This document shows, in pieces, positions 1 to 11,474 of a DNA stretch of 64,000 nt. The number at the start of each line of letters is the position of its first letter. Position 1 is the first letter of the stretch. This DNA comes from Elephas maximus indicus. Lineage: Eukaryota; Chordata; Mammalia; Proboscidea; Elephantidae. The translations under genes and the position numbers were made by a program. The stretch is taken from assembly GCF_024166365.1 (NCBI RefSeq), contig NC_064823.1, forward strand, positions 2,102,924-2,166,923. Reading direction: 5' to 3'. The notes under the pieces were generated by a model. It was not told the origin of the DNA and made no database searches. It worked only from the letters and a program-made list of their open reading frames with translations.

Positions 1-3000
1 TGTTACGAAGCATGATGTCCTTCTCCAGGGACTGGTCCCTCCTGATAACAACTTCAAAGTACGAGAGGCAAAGTCTCACCGTCCTCACTTCTAAGGAGCT
101 GTAACTCTTCCAAGACAGACTTGTTTATTCTTCTGGTAGTCTGTGGTATATTGAATATTCTTTCCCAACACCATAATTCAAAGACATAAATTCTTCTTCG
201 GTCTTCCTTATTCTTTGCCCAGCTTTCACACGTATATGACGTGATTGAAAATATCATGGCTTGGGTCAGGTTTTCCAACTTTAGAGAGGTCTTTTGCAGC
301 AGATTTGCTCAATGCAATACATCATTTCATTTCTTGACTGATGTGATGTTTCCATGGGCGTTGATTGTGGATCCAAGTAAAATGAAATCCTTGACAACTT
401 TAATATTTCTCCATTTATCATGATGTACCTTATTGGTCCAGTCATAAGGATTTTTGTTTTCTTTATGTTGAGGTGTAATCCATAATGAAGTGAAGGCTGT
501 ACTCTTTGATCGTCATCAGTAAGCAATTCAAGTCCTCTTCACTTTCAGCAAGCAGGATTGTGCCATCTGCATACCAGAGGTTGTTAATGAGCTTTCCTCC
601 AATCCTGATGCCTTAATCTGAGAAGCTGGACTATATGAAGAAGAATAAGAATTTGCTTATAAAGATTGAATAAATGTGGTGAAATGATGCAACCCTACAC
701 ACACCTTTCATGATTTTAAACCACAGAGAATCCCCTTGTTCTATTCAAATGACTGTCTTTTGGTCTATGTACAGGTTCCTCATGAGCACAATTAAGTGCT
801 CTGGAATTCCCATTCTTCGAGATGTTATCCATAATTTGTTATGATCCACACAGTCGAATGCCTTAGCACAGTCGATAAAACACAGGTAAACATCTTCATG
901 GTATTCTCTGCTTTTAGCCAAGATCCATGTGACATCAGCAATGATATTCCTCATTCCGTCCTGCTCTGAATCTGGATTGAATTTCTGCGTTCCCTGTTGA
1001 TGTACAGCTGCAACCACTTTTGAATTATCTGCAGCAAAATTTTACTTGCCTGTGATATTAATGATAATTGTACCATAACTTCCACTTTCTGTTGGATCAC
1101 CTTTCTTTGGAATGGGCACAGATATGAATCTCTTCCAGTCAGTTGGCCAAGTAGCTCTCTTCCAAATTTCTTGGCAGATGAGTGAGCACTCCCAGTGCTG
1201 CATCTGTTTGTTGAAACATTTCAGTTGGTATTCCGTCAATTCCTGGAGCCTTGTTTTTCGCCAGTGCCTTCAACGCAGCTTGGACTTCTTCCTTCAGTAC
1301 CAGGGGTTCTTGATCATATGCTACTTCCTAAAATGGCTGAACGTTGACCAATTATTTTTGGTACAGTTACTCTGTATTCCTTCCATCTTCTTTTGATGCT
1401 TTCTGCATCATTCTCTTCCCCGTGGAATCCTTCAGTATCGCAACTCAAATCTTGAATTTTTCTTCAGTTCTTTCAACTTGAGAAATACTGAGTGTGTTCT
1501 TCCCTTTTGGTTTCCTACTCCAGGTCTTTGCACATTTCATTATAATACTTTCCTTAGTCTTCTTGAGCTGCCTTTTGAAATCTTTGGTTCAGCTTTTTCA
1601 CTTCATCTTTTCTTCCATTCACTTTAGTTGCTCTACGTTCAAGAGCAAGTTTCTGGCATCCAATTTGGTGTTTCCTGTTGTTTTAATGACCTTTTGCTTT
1701 CTTCTTGTATATCCTTGATGTCATTCCACAACTCGTCTGGTCTTCAGTCATTAGTGTTTGGTGTGTCAAATCTGTTCTGGAGATGGTCTCTAAATTCAGG
1801 TAGGATACACTCAAGTTCATATTTTGGCTCTCATGGACTTATTTTAATTTTCTTCAGCTTCAATTTCCTTAGCACATAAGCAATTGATGGTCCGTCCTGC
1901 ATTCGGCCCCTTGGCCTTGTTCTGACTAATAATATGGAGTTTCTCCATCATCTCTTTCCACAGACGTAGTCAATTTGACTCCTGTGTATTTTATTTGAGG
2001 AGGTCCAGGTGTATAGTCACCATTTATGTTGTTGAAAAAAGGTATTTGCGATGAAGAAGTTGTTGGTCTTGCAAAATTCTATCATGCAATCTCTGGCATC
2101 ATTTCTATCATCAAGGCTGTATTTTCAACTACTGATCCTCCTTCTTTGTTTCCAACTTTGGAATTCCTATCACCAGTAATTTTCAATGCATCTTGATTGC
2201 ATGTTTGATCAATTTCAGACTGCAGAAGTTGGTAAAAATCTTCAATTTCTTCATCTTTGGCCTTAGTGGTTGGTGTGTAAATTTGAATAATAGTCATATT
2301 AACTATACTTCCTTGCAGGTGTAGGGATATTATCCCATCACTGGCAGTATTGTACTTTAGCATAGATCTTGAAATGTTCTTTTTGAAGATGATTGTGACA
2401 TCATTTCTCTTCAATTTGTCATTCCTGTCATGGTATAACATATGATTTTCTGATTAAAAATGACCAGTATCAGTCCATTTCAGCTCACTAATGCCTAGGA
2501 TATCGATCTTTGTGTGCTCCATTTCATTTTTGAAGACTTTCAATTTTCTTAGATTCATACCTTGTACATTACATGTGCCAATTATTAAATGGATGTTTGC
2601 AGGTGTTTCTTCTCATTTTGAGTAGTAATGTCATCAGTCAGAACAAGGCCAGGGACTGACTGCAGGACAGACCATCAAGTGCTTATATGCCAGTAAGAAG
2701 AGCAAATGACGGGTCCAAAAGCTTTACTCCATCCATGTCATTAAGGTTGAGCCTACTTTGAGGAGGAAGACCTTTCCCAGTCGTATTTTGAGTACCTTCC
2801 AACCTGAGGGGCTTATTTTCTGGCACCATATCAGACAATGTTCTCTGTTATTCATAAAGTTTCCACTGACCGACTTTTCAGAAGTAGACAGCCATATCCT
2901 TCTTCTTAGTCTGTCTTAGCCTGGATGCTCCGCTGAAACCTGTTCACTATGGGTGATGCTTCTGATATTTGAAATAGCAAAATTCTAGTGGCATAGCTTC

Positions 3001-3062
3001 CAGCATCACAGCAACATGCAAGCTACCACAATACTACAAACTGACAGATGAGTGCTGGTCAA
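1..3062 (-). mobile_element. RTE-clade LINE (BovB-like), decayed, cut by window edge
   Basis: The minus strand encodes broken pieces of an RTE-type non-LTR retrotransposon. An endonuclease piece lies at 2082-2441 (TGDRNSKVGN motif) and reverse transcriptase pieces lie at 745-1017 (CFIDCAKAFDCVDHNKLW) and 1042-1239. The same order and wording recur in the copies at 29.4 kb and 15.3 kb. The window starts about 180 bases inside the element's 3' end. The 5' untranslated part reaches about 3060 and contains a block related to SINE bodies (2862-3060). Stops and frameshifts throughout make it inactive. Confidence 0.9.
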
Positions 3063-3064
3063 CT

Positions 3065-3541
3065 ACTCTATTAGCTGGGAAATGTCTGAAGTCTGCCCTG
3101 ATTTACACAAAGCAAATAGCCCTATCTAAAAGGCAAATACTCTGCCCCACTCCACGGCAAGGCCCGAGGAGGTGCCTAGGCACTAGCCCCCAGGCTCATC
3201 AGCCTCTCATAAGGTCCCTGTGCCCAAATATGGCAGCAAAGCAGCAGAGACATTTCAGGACCTTGAGGAAATACGCCAAGTGGGCATGTGTGCATGTGAC
3301 CGATATGACTAGCGGTACCTCTGTCAAATAAGAATTCACACTATAGCATAACCTGGGTGATGGTGGCGGATGAGTCTCAATAAATATGAAGATTAAATTT
3401 CTTGCTCTTCTTACAGTAAAGAGGCTTGGGATTTCTTTTTTTTTTAATTAAGAAATGCTAACTTTGCTTTGCTTTCTGAGTTTGTGCATTGAGAATTTAC
3501 TCACTAAACAACAAACTGCACAATCATTTATGGAGGTCTAC
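3065..3541. other. No gene; possible L2 fragment at the end
   Basis: No reading frame or recognised repeat over most of this stretch. The last 60 bases resemble the 3' end of an L2 element in antisense, into which the next SINE is inserted. Confidence 0.4.
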
Positions 3542-3552
3542 TATGTGCTAGA

Positions 3553-3728
3553 AGCCCTGGTGGCACAGTGGTAAAGTGTTCAGCCACTAACCCAAAAGGT
3601 CAGCAGTTCAAATCTACCAGCAGCTCCTTGAAAACCCTATGGAGCAGTGCTTCTCTGTCCTATAGGGTTCCTATGAGTTGGAATCAACTTGGCAGCAATG
3701 GTTTTGGGTTTTTTTTTTTTTTTTTTAA
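3553..3728 (+). mobile_element. AfroSINE-type SINE (tRNA-Asn-like head)
   Basis: Head with A-box-like TGGCACAGTGG and B-box-like AGTTCAAATC, then the typical body and the LINE-related tail (CTATGAGTTGGAATCAACT), ending in a poly-T stretch. Flanked by TATGTGCTAG at 3542-3551 and TATGCGCTAG at 3729-3738, a target-site duplication with one mismatch. Confidence 0.9.
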
Positions 3729-3743
3729 TATGCGCTAGGGAGT

Positions 3744-3782
3744 CAGTCCCTGGGTGGTGCAGTTAATAAGCTCAGCTGTTAA
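3744..3782 (+). mobile_element. SINE head fragment
   Basis: A short tRNA-like head (GTCCCTGGGTGGTGCAGTTA) of the SINE type seen at 41563, broken off at an A-rich stretch. Confidence 0.6.
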
Positions 3783-3866
3783 AAAAAAAAAATTGTCAGT
3801 GATTGGCTGTGAGAGGACCTCTGTTGTGTAGCCTTCCCCAGCAACCCTTTTGCCTCTTCCTGGTAA

Positions 3867-4020
3867 CCAAAAAAAGTCATCAAGTCGATTCCAACTCACA
3901 GTGACCCTATAGGGCAGAGTAGAACTGCCACATAGGGTTTCCAAGGAGTGACTGGTGGATTCAAACTGCCAACCTTTTCGTTAGCAGCCCAGCTCTTAAC
4001 CACTTTGCCACCAGGGCTAC
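3867..4020 (-). mobile_element. AfroSINE-type SINE, antisense
   Basis: Reads as the reverse complement of the standard SINE: tail, body, then head ending in CCACCAGGGC. It faces the SINE at 3553 and could pair with it in RNA. Confidence 0.88.
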
Positions 4021-4033
4021 TTTTTGGTGATGA

Positions 4034-4199
4034 AAACCAAAAGCCAAACCCATTGCCGTCAAATTGATTCTGACTCATAGTGACCCTATAGGACACAGTA
4101 TAACTACCCCTTGGGATTTCTAAGGAGTGGCTGGTGGATTTGAACAGCTGACCTTTTGGTTAGCATCCAAGCTCTTAACCACTATCCCACCAGGGTTCC
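4034..4199 (-). mobile_element. AfroSINE-type SINE, antisense
   Basis: Second antisense copy directly after the previous one, starting with AACCAAAAGCCAAACCCATTG and ending with the head complement CCACCAGGGTTCC. Confidence 0.9.
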
Positions 4200-5400
4200 T
4201 TCTTGGTTACAGTTCTCCAATTTTCTTTTGGGAAATTATCCCCCACCCACTGTTAGTATGACAGGGTGAGGTTGACCCCTCCTTTTACCCCAACCTGCTC
4301 CAGAGCAGCCATGTAACTCAGATCTGGCCAATCAGTTATCCCAAGCCCAAATCACCTTGAAAGGCTTACATAAATATGAACTATTTTTATTTTTGAGAAG
4401 TGTGACAATTACCATATGGAAAAAAAAAGAAAAAGAAAGTTGTAGTTAGGATTTGGGGCCATAACAGTCTTCCAGATAGTAAGATCGATTTTCAACTCTG
4501 CTATGAATTATCCAAGTGACCCTAGTCAAGTCCCCTCTCTATTTAGGGCTTTAGTTTCCTAATACATCAAATGAGATCAGTGGTTCTTAAGGCCCTGACT
4601 TCCTAAATCCCTAAAGCTAATTTAGGTTTAGAAATTCAGCAATCACTTCTTTGTTCAGGATTTACATTTGCTAAACCTGAGAATACAACAATAACTGAAG
4701 AATATCTTGGCCCTTTTGGAACTTGAAGTAGATAACTTTGATGAAGCCAAAGTGTCCTCCGCCCTACCCTGTACTCCAAAGTCTATACCTTATTATAGCC
4801 CCTTCCCACTGTTGAAATTTACCTTCTTCAATGACAAATAGTTAATCTGAAAACTAATCTCTGCTAATACTTTGCTTGTTCCCCCCCCCCCCACCCCCGC
4901 CTCCCAGGTTGCTGTCTTCTTTTCTTCTTTCATTCCTGAAACACGGATGCAACTGACAGAGATCATCTGGCCACCTGGAGAGAAACCATGATTTATTCAT
5001 TTTTCTTTTCTGGAGCATCTCAGAATTCAAACGGTGCAGTGACTGAATGAGAGATAAGTGAATGGATGTAAGGTAGTACATTGCAGGTCAGAACTGTTTT
5101 GAGGGATCTTTCTCCTCAAATCACATCATACATAAGGATTGTCGAGGCTGCAGATCTATTTAGCCGCTTAAAACTGAAAGAGCCAAATTGTGGCTTCTGT
5201 AACATCTATTAGCTTTATTACTTGCAGAGTTGACATGGTGGTGACTGGTAGATCTAGTTTTTCCAGATGTTTTAGCAACTCCATCCACTGTGAACGTCTG
5301 TATATCAGATATCAAAACTACTGCAAAGTCTTGGATTTTTAAAACAATATTACTCATCCCTACCCTAATTGGCCACCATTCTTCAACCTCCTTAGACACT
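4200..5400. other. Intergenic; poly-C tract, no gene
   Basis: No supported gene. A run of about 14 C followed by further C-rich sequence lies at 4879-4907. No recognised repeat in the remainder. Confidence 0.5.
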
Positions 5401-6535
5401 GTTGTTGTTGTTAGAGGCCGTCAGGTTGGTTCCAACTTATAGGGACCCTATGCACACCAGATAGAAACATTGCCCTGTCCTGCACCATCCTCACAATCAT
5501 TGCTATGCTTGAGCCCACAGCTGCAGCAACTGTGTCAATCCATCTTGTTGAGAGTCTTACTATTTTTTGCTGACCCTCTACTTTATCAAGTATGATGTCC
5601 TTCTCCAGGGACTGGTCCCTCCTGATAACCCGTCCGAAGTATCTGAGATGAAATCTTTCCATCTTTGCTTCTGAGGAGACAGATGGCTGTACTTAGTTCA
5701 AGACAGGTTTGTTTTTTCTCCTGGCAGTCCATGGTATATTCAATATTCTTCACCAACGCCGTAATTCAAAACCTTCAATTGTTCTTCGGTTTTCCTTATT
5801 CATCGTCCAGCTTTCACATGCATATGATGTGATTGAAAATACCACACCTTGGGTCAGGTGCACCTTAGTCCTCAAAGTCACATCTTTGCTTTTTAACACT
5901 TTAAAGGGGTCTTTTGCAGCAGCAGATTTGCCCAATGGAATACATCATTTGATTTCTTGACTGATGCTTTCATGGGAATTGATTGTAGATCCAAGTAAAA
6001 TGAAATCCTTGACAACTTCATTATTTTCTCCCTTTATTGTGATGTTGCTTATTGGTCCAGTTGTGATTTTTGTTTTCTTTACGTTGAAGTGTAATCCATG
6101 CTGAAGACTATAGTCTTTGATCCTCATCAGTAAGTGCTTCAAGTCTTCACTTTCAGCAAGCAAGGTTGTGTCATCTGCATAATGCGGGTTGTTAATGAGC
6201 CTTCCTCCAATCCTGGTGCCCCGTTCTTCTTCATATAGTCCAACTTCTTGGATTATTTGCTCAGCATACAGGTTGAATAAGTATGGTGAAAGGATACAAC
6301 CCGCACACGCACCTTTCTTGATTTTAAACCACTCAGTATCCCCTTGTTCTTTCTAACAACTGCCTCTTGGTCTATGTACAGCTTCCACATGAGCACAATT
6401 AAGTGTTCTGGAATTCTCATTCTTCGCAATGTTTTCCACAATTTGTTATGATCCACACAGTGGAATGCCTTTTCATAGTCAAAAAAGCACAGGTAAACAT
6501 CTTTCTGGTATTCTCTTCTTTCAGCCAAGATCTAT
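5401..6535 (-). mobile_element. RTE LINE, 5'-truncated
   Basis: Starts with the (GTT)n-like 3' end of the element in reverse orientation and runs back through 3' UTR, C-terminal coding and reverse transcriptase pieces (6253-6528 gives CFFDYEKAFHCVDHNKLW). It stops at about 6535, next to a long poly-T. Several stops and frameshifts. No clear target-site duplication found. Confidence 0.9.
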
Positions 6536-7029
6536 CTGGGAAGAAGGGCTTTTTTTTTTTTTTTTTTTTTTTTGCATTTGGAGCTATCCCCAGGTCTTCT
6601 GGGTGTAAAAAGGGGTGAAAAAAGATCATCACATATGTAGGCAGATGAGCTGTGATCCCCATAAGAGACTCACAGAAGAATATGTGTAAAGTAGAGCTGT
6701 CTAGGGATAAATCAGGTCTGGTTTGTGATTCTCTGCTTTCACTGATTTTTTTTTAATTAGTATTTAATCCATTTATTAAGTGTGGGTAAGTTCCTGAATT
6801 CTGCCATGCCGGTCCTGGAAGCTCCAAATACCTGACATATGAACAGCTGTGGTGTGAATTAGTTGGTCTAAGCTTTTGGGCCGCTTCCAACTACGCTATT
6901 GCTTCTGCCCTACAGGTCAAGCAAAGAAGTGACGTAATGCACTTAGCTGGGCCACTTTAATTTCAAGGGAATGGAGAAGGGGGATGGGTCACAGGCGGTG
7001 ACAAATTTAGCGCATGACTTGCCCTAGGG
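6536..7029. other. Gene-proximal intergenic DNA with poly-T run
   Basis: A poly-T run of about 23 at 6550-6572, then unique sequence leading into the CpG island. No coding feature. Confidence 0.5.
6930..6937 (+). promoter_or_regulatory. CRE/ATF-like site TGACGTAA
   Basis: TGACGTAA matches the ATF/CREB-type core and lies about 1.1 kb upstream of the TBC1D9 start codon. A single 8-mer, so binding is conjecture. Confidence 0.3.
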
Positions 7030-7637
7030 ATGCAGGAAACAAAACATCGGCAACCATTGGCTGCGCGGAACTCAGATCTGGTGTCTAGCTCCAGGTCTGG
7101 AACCTTGAAACCTACATTTCCTGGGAAGAGGGGAGGAGCTATTCCACGGAGCGTCAACCTTAAACACACACCCAGCACACACACGCCCACGCAGGCTGGC
7201 AACGTCCTCTCTGCTAGGGTGGGCGTGGGGCCCAATGCTTGGCACACGGTCTCCAGAAGGTTTGCGCAAAGCCAGCCAACAACGGCCTGGTTCGGAACGC
7301 AGAGCCCGTGGAGGACCTGCGCCCGCGGAAACTGGTGCCACCCAGGCTGGCTCCCAGTGAGCTGAGCTGTCGTCATTCATTCGCAGTGTTCAGAGTGTCC
7401 TTCCAGCCCCGAGCCCGGCTTCGTTGCGGGTGCTGGGGCCGGGACGCGGAGTCGTAAAGTGCGGTGAGCTCAGAAGCGCTGAGACTTCAGCGCCCCAGGC
7501 GGCTCCGGAACTCCAGCAGGCACCGCGGGCCCAGCCGCGCCCCAGCCCAGCTCGGCCCTGACTGCTGGGCCGAACCAGCTCGCGTCGCCCGCAGCCCTGC
7601 CCGCCGCGGATCCGGATCCCGGGACTGAGCCACACAC

Positions 7638-7692
7638 TTCCTCCTCCTCCTCCTCCTCCGGCTTCCTCCTCCCCCTCCTTCTGCTCCTCCCG
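7638..7692. repeat. CTC/GGA-type polypyrimidine tract in the promoter
   Basis: Nearly uninterrupted pyrimidine tract with six or more CTC units followed by CCTCCCC-type runs. Such mirror-like purine/pyrimidine tracts can adopt triplex or GGA quadruplex forms; here that is inference. Confidence 0.6.
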
Positions 7693-7787
7693 CCGCGGTG
7701 GGACGGGAGCGGGACTGAGGCGCCCCAGGCAGCGGCCTGAGCGTCTGCGGCCGCGGGCTCGCGGTGGGCGCCGGCGCCGCGGGAAGG

Positions 7788-7880
7788 ATGCTCCTCGCCG
7801 TGCCCGCGTCCTCGCCGTCCTCCCCGGCCGCCCGCTGGGGCTTTGTTGTGGCCCGGACGCCGCGGGCCGCCCCCTGGTGA
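7788..7880 (+). other. Upstream ORF in the TBC1D9 5' leader (30 codons)
   Basis: ATG with A at -3, followed by 29 further codons and TGA at 7878-7880. It begins MLLAVPASSP and ends PRAAPW. It is in the same frame as the main start, and ends 135 bases before it, so the TGA also closes the TBC1D9 frame upstream. It matters only if transcription starts before 7788, which cannot be determined here. Confidence 0.45.
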
Positions 7881-8015
7881 AGTCGCTTTCCGCCGCCGCA
7901 CCTAGCGGGCGGGCGACGAGCGCGCGTGTGCCCGGGAGTGCGCGCCTGTGCGCGCCTGTGTGTGCAAGACCCGAACGGCGGCCCCATTGTGCGTCCGCCG
8001 GCGGCGGCAGGGAAC

Positions 8016-8145
8016 ATGTGGGTGAACCCCGAAGAGGTGCTGCTGGCCAACGCGCTGTGGATCACCGAGAGGGCCAATCCGTACTTCATTCTGCAGCGGA
8101 GGAAGGGACACGCGGGCGATGGAGGCGGCGGCGGCGGACTGGCGG
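8016..8145 (+). CDS. TBC1D9: TBC1D9 first coding exon (partial CDS)
   Basis: Encodes the first 43 residues plus one base of the next codon. The start [20 protein letters not shown] and the following [12 protein letters not shown] are the TBC1D9 N terminus; the paralogue TBC1D9B instead starts MWLSPEEV. A six-glycine stretch (residues 36-41) precedes LA, then the GTAAGG donor splits a glycine codon (phase 1). The ATG has A at -3 and is the first in-frame ATG after the stop at 7878. TBC1D9 is a roughly 1260-residue protein with two GRAM domains, a TBC Rab-GAP domain and an EF-hand region; this exon precedes all of them, so function is inferred from identity. The rest of the gene is beyond the window. 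Confidence 0.95.
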
Positions 8146-8151
8146 GTAAGG
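8146..8151 (+). other. TBC1D9: Splice donor of TBC1D9 intron 1 (GTAAGG)
   Basis: The junction GCGG/GTAAGG fits the U2 donor consensus (GTAAG). It ends exon 1 exactly where homology to TBC1D9 ends and leaves phase 1. Confidence 0.92.
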
Positions 8152-8456
8152 ACCAGCGGCTGGTCCCTGCCGAGGGGGCCGGGAGCACTGCGGCGCCGCC
8201 CGCGGGCCTTGGGCTTCGGGCACCCGAGACACCGCCCGGTCCCCTGGGGCTGGGCGACCGCCCTGCCTGGGTGCGTGCTGGACTTCGGGGATCGTGATTT
8301 TCAGACTAGGAGAGAAAGGCTTCTTTTCTAATCCTGGCGGGGAATGGGGCCCTTCAAGTGTTGGGTGATGTCGACGAGAATGGAGATGAGTGAGTCTGGG
8401 ATTGGGGGGAATATTAGCCCTTAGGAATTGACTGCGGTAGCTAACCCCGCGCCCCG

Positions 8457-8472
8457 GTGTGTGTGTGTGTGT
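8457..8472. repeat. (GT)8 microsatellite
   Basis: Eight GT units at the 3' margin of the CpG island, followed by an imperfect continuation. Confidence 0.9.
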
Positions 8473-8908
8473 TCGTGTGTATGTTTGATTAATCTCTTTC
8501 TATACGGGTAGGAGGGATGGAGGAAGGTTAATTTTTACTTCACTCTTACTGGCAATAGCAAATGAGGTATAAAATGCTCTTTTGTTTCCACGGAAGCAAT
8601 CTGTAAGGAGCTGGTGTGGTCATTTCCCATATTAGTTATGACCCAAGAGAATGAATACGGAAAAAGGAATTCTTGGGTTGTACATAAAACAAAGCAGATT
8701 ATCTGCCTCTGAATGTAGAAAAGGATTAGCTGTTTAACTGCATTTTAACTATTTTAATTCCATCACTCCATCTCCCTCCTCCTCACAAGGTATTATTAAT
8801 ACGGCAGCTGTCACTGAAGCAGTATCATGTCATTGAGGATTATGGATCAGTGAAACCTATATCCCAGGAAGTGTGACATTACAAACCAAAACAAACCAAC
8901 GAATGAAA

Positions 8909-9057
8909 AACCAAACCTGTTGTCGTTGAGTTGGTTGGGACTCAGCGACCCTACAGGGCAGAGCAGAACTGCCCATAGGGTTTCCAAGGAGCAGCTAGTG
9001 GATGCGAACCGCCGGCCAGCTGCATTCAGCTGCTTAACCATTGTACTGTGAGGGCTC
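8909..9057 (-). mobile_element. AfroSINE-type SINE, antisense
   Basis: AAACCAAACCTGTTGTCG tail complement, then TTTCCAAGGAGCAGCTAGTG body and a degraded head. Older than most, judging from its many differences from other copies. Confidence 0.85.
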
Positions 9058-10106
9058 CAAATTGTTTGCATGATGGGAGGTTACAGATAATCTTGAACTC
9101 GTACCATACTGGAGACATTGGACCTTCCTCTCTCCCTGTTAGTTAGTATGTACAGAACAGGAATACTTCTTACGGTGGAAAAGTTAGCAGAAAAAATAGG
9201 AGAAGTTTAACCAGGAAAGAGATTGCAGAAGAAATGGACTTTGACCTCTTAAGAGCTCAAAACGTGTCAGCCTTCAGGAGTTTGCATGATAGGGAAATTG
9301 TTGCCTTCAAAATGCTCTCCTCTCCAAAAAAAAAAAAAAAAAAATCTGAATGTAGTATGTATTTAGATGTGTGATGATGAATTATAAACTAATTTGATCA
9401 AGATTAAAATTCAGGTGTCATGTGTTACATCATACACTGGTATACATTTGAAAGATCTTTCTAGTGCTTGGGACGGTCTGTAGATAAACAGCTTTTCCAC
9501 ACTTTTTCAACCATAAAGGAGCAAGGACTTTGCAGGGCTCCAGACCCTGTCTGGAAATTCTGATTAGTGGCTTGGAATCAGGATTTTCATTTATTTTGGA
9601 GGAGTTGTCTAATCATATATGTTAATATGTAGCTTGCATATCTAATTTTGGGATCACAATGTTCTTTTTTAATCCTGGGACAATAATGTTAAATAGATAA
9701 TTTACTGTGGTAACAAAAAGCAGTCCTGGCCTGGAGTTACCCTCCTGTACCATGTAATACTATTTATTTTCCCAGATCATTTGCAAGAGGTTTTGAGAAA
9801 TGCAGAGCCTTCCTTTTCTACTTAAGATTTTTATTGTGTTTCTACTGACTCTTAGAGCTCTAAGTGACTAGTCTACTTGGAATCTGAATGTTAGTGGCTT
9901 ATTTCAGGTTGTAAAGATAGCTTTTTAGCTTAGAAATCATCATTATTGCACTTATTGCTAGAATAATTGAAATTATTCCCATGAGTAAAAATATTTTTGC
10001 TAACAAAGGCCGTTTTCAATCAGCAGAAGTAGAATGTTTGCTCTGACAGATCCGTGCCACATCAAACGTAGCAGGAGCATTTTAAGCAATCGTTGCAGTA
10101 TGTATT
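9058..10106 (+). other. Intronic DNA, no gene or clear repeat
   Basis: AT-rich sequence with a poly-A run at about 9326-9344. Nothing else recognised. Confidence 0.5.
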
Positions 10107-10312
10107 AAAAATAAAACTCAGTTGCCACTGAGTGGATTCTGACTTATGGTGACCCCGTATGTGTCAGAGTAGAACTGTGCGCCATAGTGTTTCCATTGGC
10201 TGATTCTTTGGAAGTAGACTGCCAGGCCTTTCTTTTGAGGTGCCTCTGGGTAGACTCGAACCTCCAACCTTTCAGTTAGTAGCGGAGCTTGTTGGCTGTT
10301 TGAACCACCGTA
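10107..10312 (-). mobile_element. SINE, antisense, long body type
   Basis: Contains the block GGAAGTAGACTGCCAGGCC found in the longer SINE class, between the LINE-like tail and the tRNA-like head. The same class recurs at 33897 and 49391. Confidence 0.82.
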
Positions 10313-10899
10313 TATTCTAATTTTAATATAAGTTTGTTCATTAACTCACTCAGTCATTTAACAAATATTTATTGACAACTTCCTGAGTTCCAGTGTCATG
10401 AAGCTCACAGCCTAGTGGGAGAAGACATGTTGATGAAATAGTCACAAAAATTAATGTAAAATTGCCACTCCCCACAGAGTCCCAGCAGAAAACAGAGTCC
10501 AACCTAGTTCAAATGAAGAGAGTTTAATGAAAGGGCTACTTAGATGGAAGCAGGGTTACCAGAACCAATAAGAGATACTGAGACACAGCAGTGGGTCTGA
10601 AGACTAAGAGGCAGGAACAATGTTACTGGAGTCCGTGAGAGCTGGAGCCTTGGAGGGAGAGCTCTGGCCTGGAGAGAAGAAACCACTCCTGGAAATGCAG
10701 AGAAAGAAGGAGTGGGGAGGGCACACCCTGACCCCTCTCTTCTCCCACGCTCCCATCTTCTGCCATTGCCTCCCATCAGTGGAACCCAATGGAAGCCAAC
10801 TTCACAGGGAGTCCTGGTGATGTAGTCCTGGGGTCCCAGGGCAGAGGATGGATTTGGGGACCTAGAATTCTTTTCCAAATATTTGTGTTTATTTTACTG
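10313..10899 (+). other. L2-like piece and an unclassified old repeat
   Basis: 10330-10440 looks like an L2 3' region (AACAAATATTTATTGA). 10490-10860 has the look of an old dispersed mammalian repeat, but I cannot name it. No coding potential is credible. Confidence 0.4.
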
Positions 10900-11474
10900 C
10901 AGTCAGAATTCACATTTTGTGTGATTTCCATGTTTTGAAATTAATTGACTTGTTTTATGCTCTGTCAATGGACAATTTTTGTAAATGTTACACGTGCTTG
11001 AGAAGAACATATGTATTACAGGTACTGAATAAATGCTCTCTTTATATTCATATACATGCGGGTACATATGTTGCTTATATTGTTCAAATCTTCCATATCT
11101 TAACCGATATATTCTTTTTTTTGGTAATCCTCTGTCAGTTACAGAGAGAGGTGTGTTCAGTTCTTCCACTATAAGGTGGTTTTGACTATTTCTTCTTGCA
11201 GCATTTGATTTTTGTTTTATATGTTTTGAGGTTATACCATTAGGTATGTATACATTTGTAATTATAATATATTCCTAGTGAATTGAAACATTTATCATTA
11301 TTAAATATTTCTCTGTATCTCCAGAATTTCTTTTTGCCTTAGAGTCTACTTTGCTTCATTTTTTATAGTTACAACAAAATTATTTGGCTAGTGTTTGTAT
11401 GGTATACCTTTTCTCATACTTCCATTTTTATCCTTTCTGTATCCCCATATTTAAATGTGTCTTTTATAAAACAT

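Larger units (their letters stand above)
7030..8300 (+). promoter_or_regulatory. TBC1D9: CpG island promoter and 5' leader of TBC1D9
   Basis: GC and CpG density rises sharply here compared with the AT-rich surroundings, and peaks around 7500-8250. There is no TATA box in an obvious place. An inverted CCAAT box (ATTGG, 7056-7060), GGGCGG-type GC boxes (around 7907-7914) and a repeated GCGCGCCTGT element (around 7939-7958) are visible. The island covers exon 1 and the first bases of intron 1, as is usual for broadly expressed mammalian genes. The exact transcription start cannot be read from sequence. Confidence 0.85.

Noticed and set aside
6963..7376. 137-codon frame on the minus strand at the edge of the CpG island
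   Set aside because: Overlaps other open frames on both strands in GC-rich DNA; no protein resemblance.
7487..8188. Open frame of 233 codons on the minus strand across the CpG island
   Set aside because: It is antisense to the TBC1D9 leader and exon, Arg/Pro/Gly-rich as expected from GC-rich DNA, and has no family resemblance. Its openness follows from the scarcity of stop codons in GC-rich sequence.
7926..8297. Longer TBC1D9 N terminus starting at 7926
   Set aside because: The codon there is GTG, not ATG; the first in-frame ATG after the stop at 7878 is 8016, which matches the known N terminus. The frame beyond 8145 is intron.
10540..10878. 112-codon frame on the minus strand
   Set aside because: Lies in what looks like an old dispersed repeat; no coding signature.
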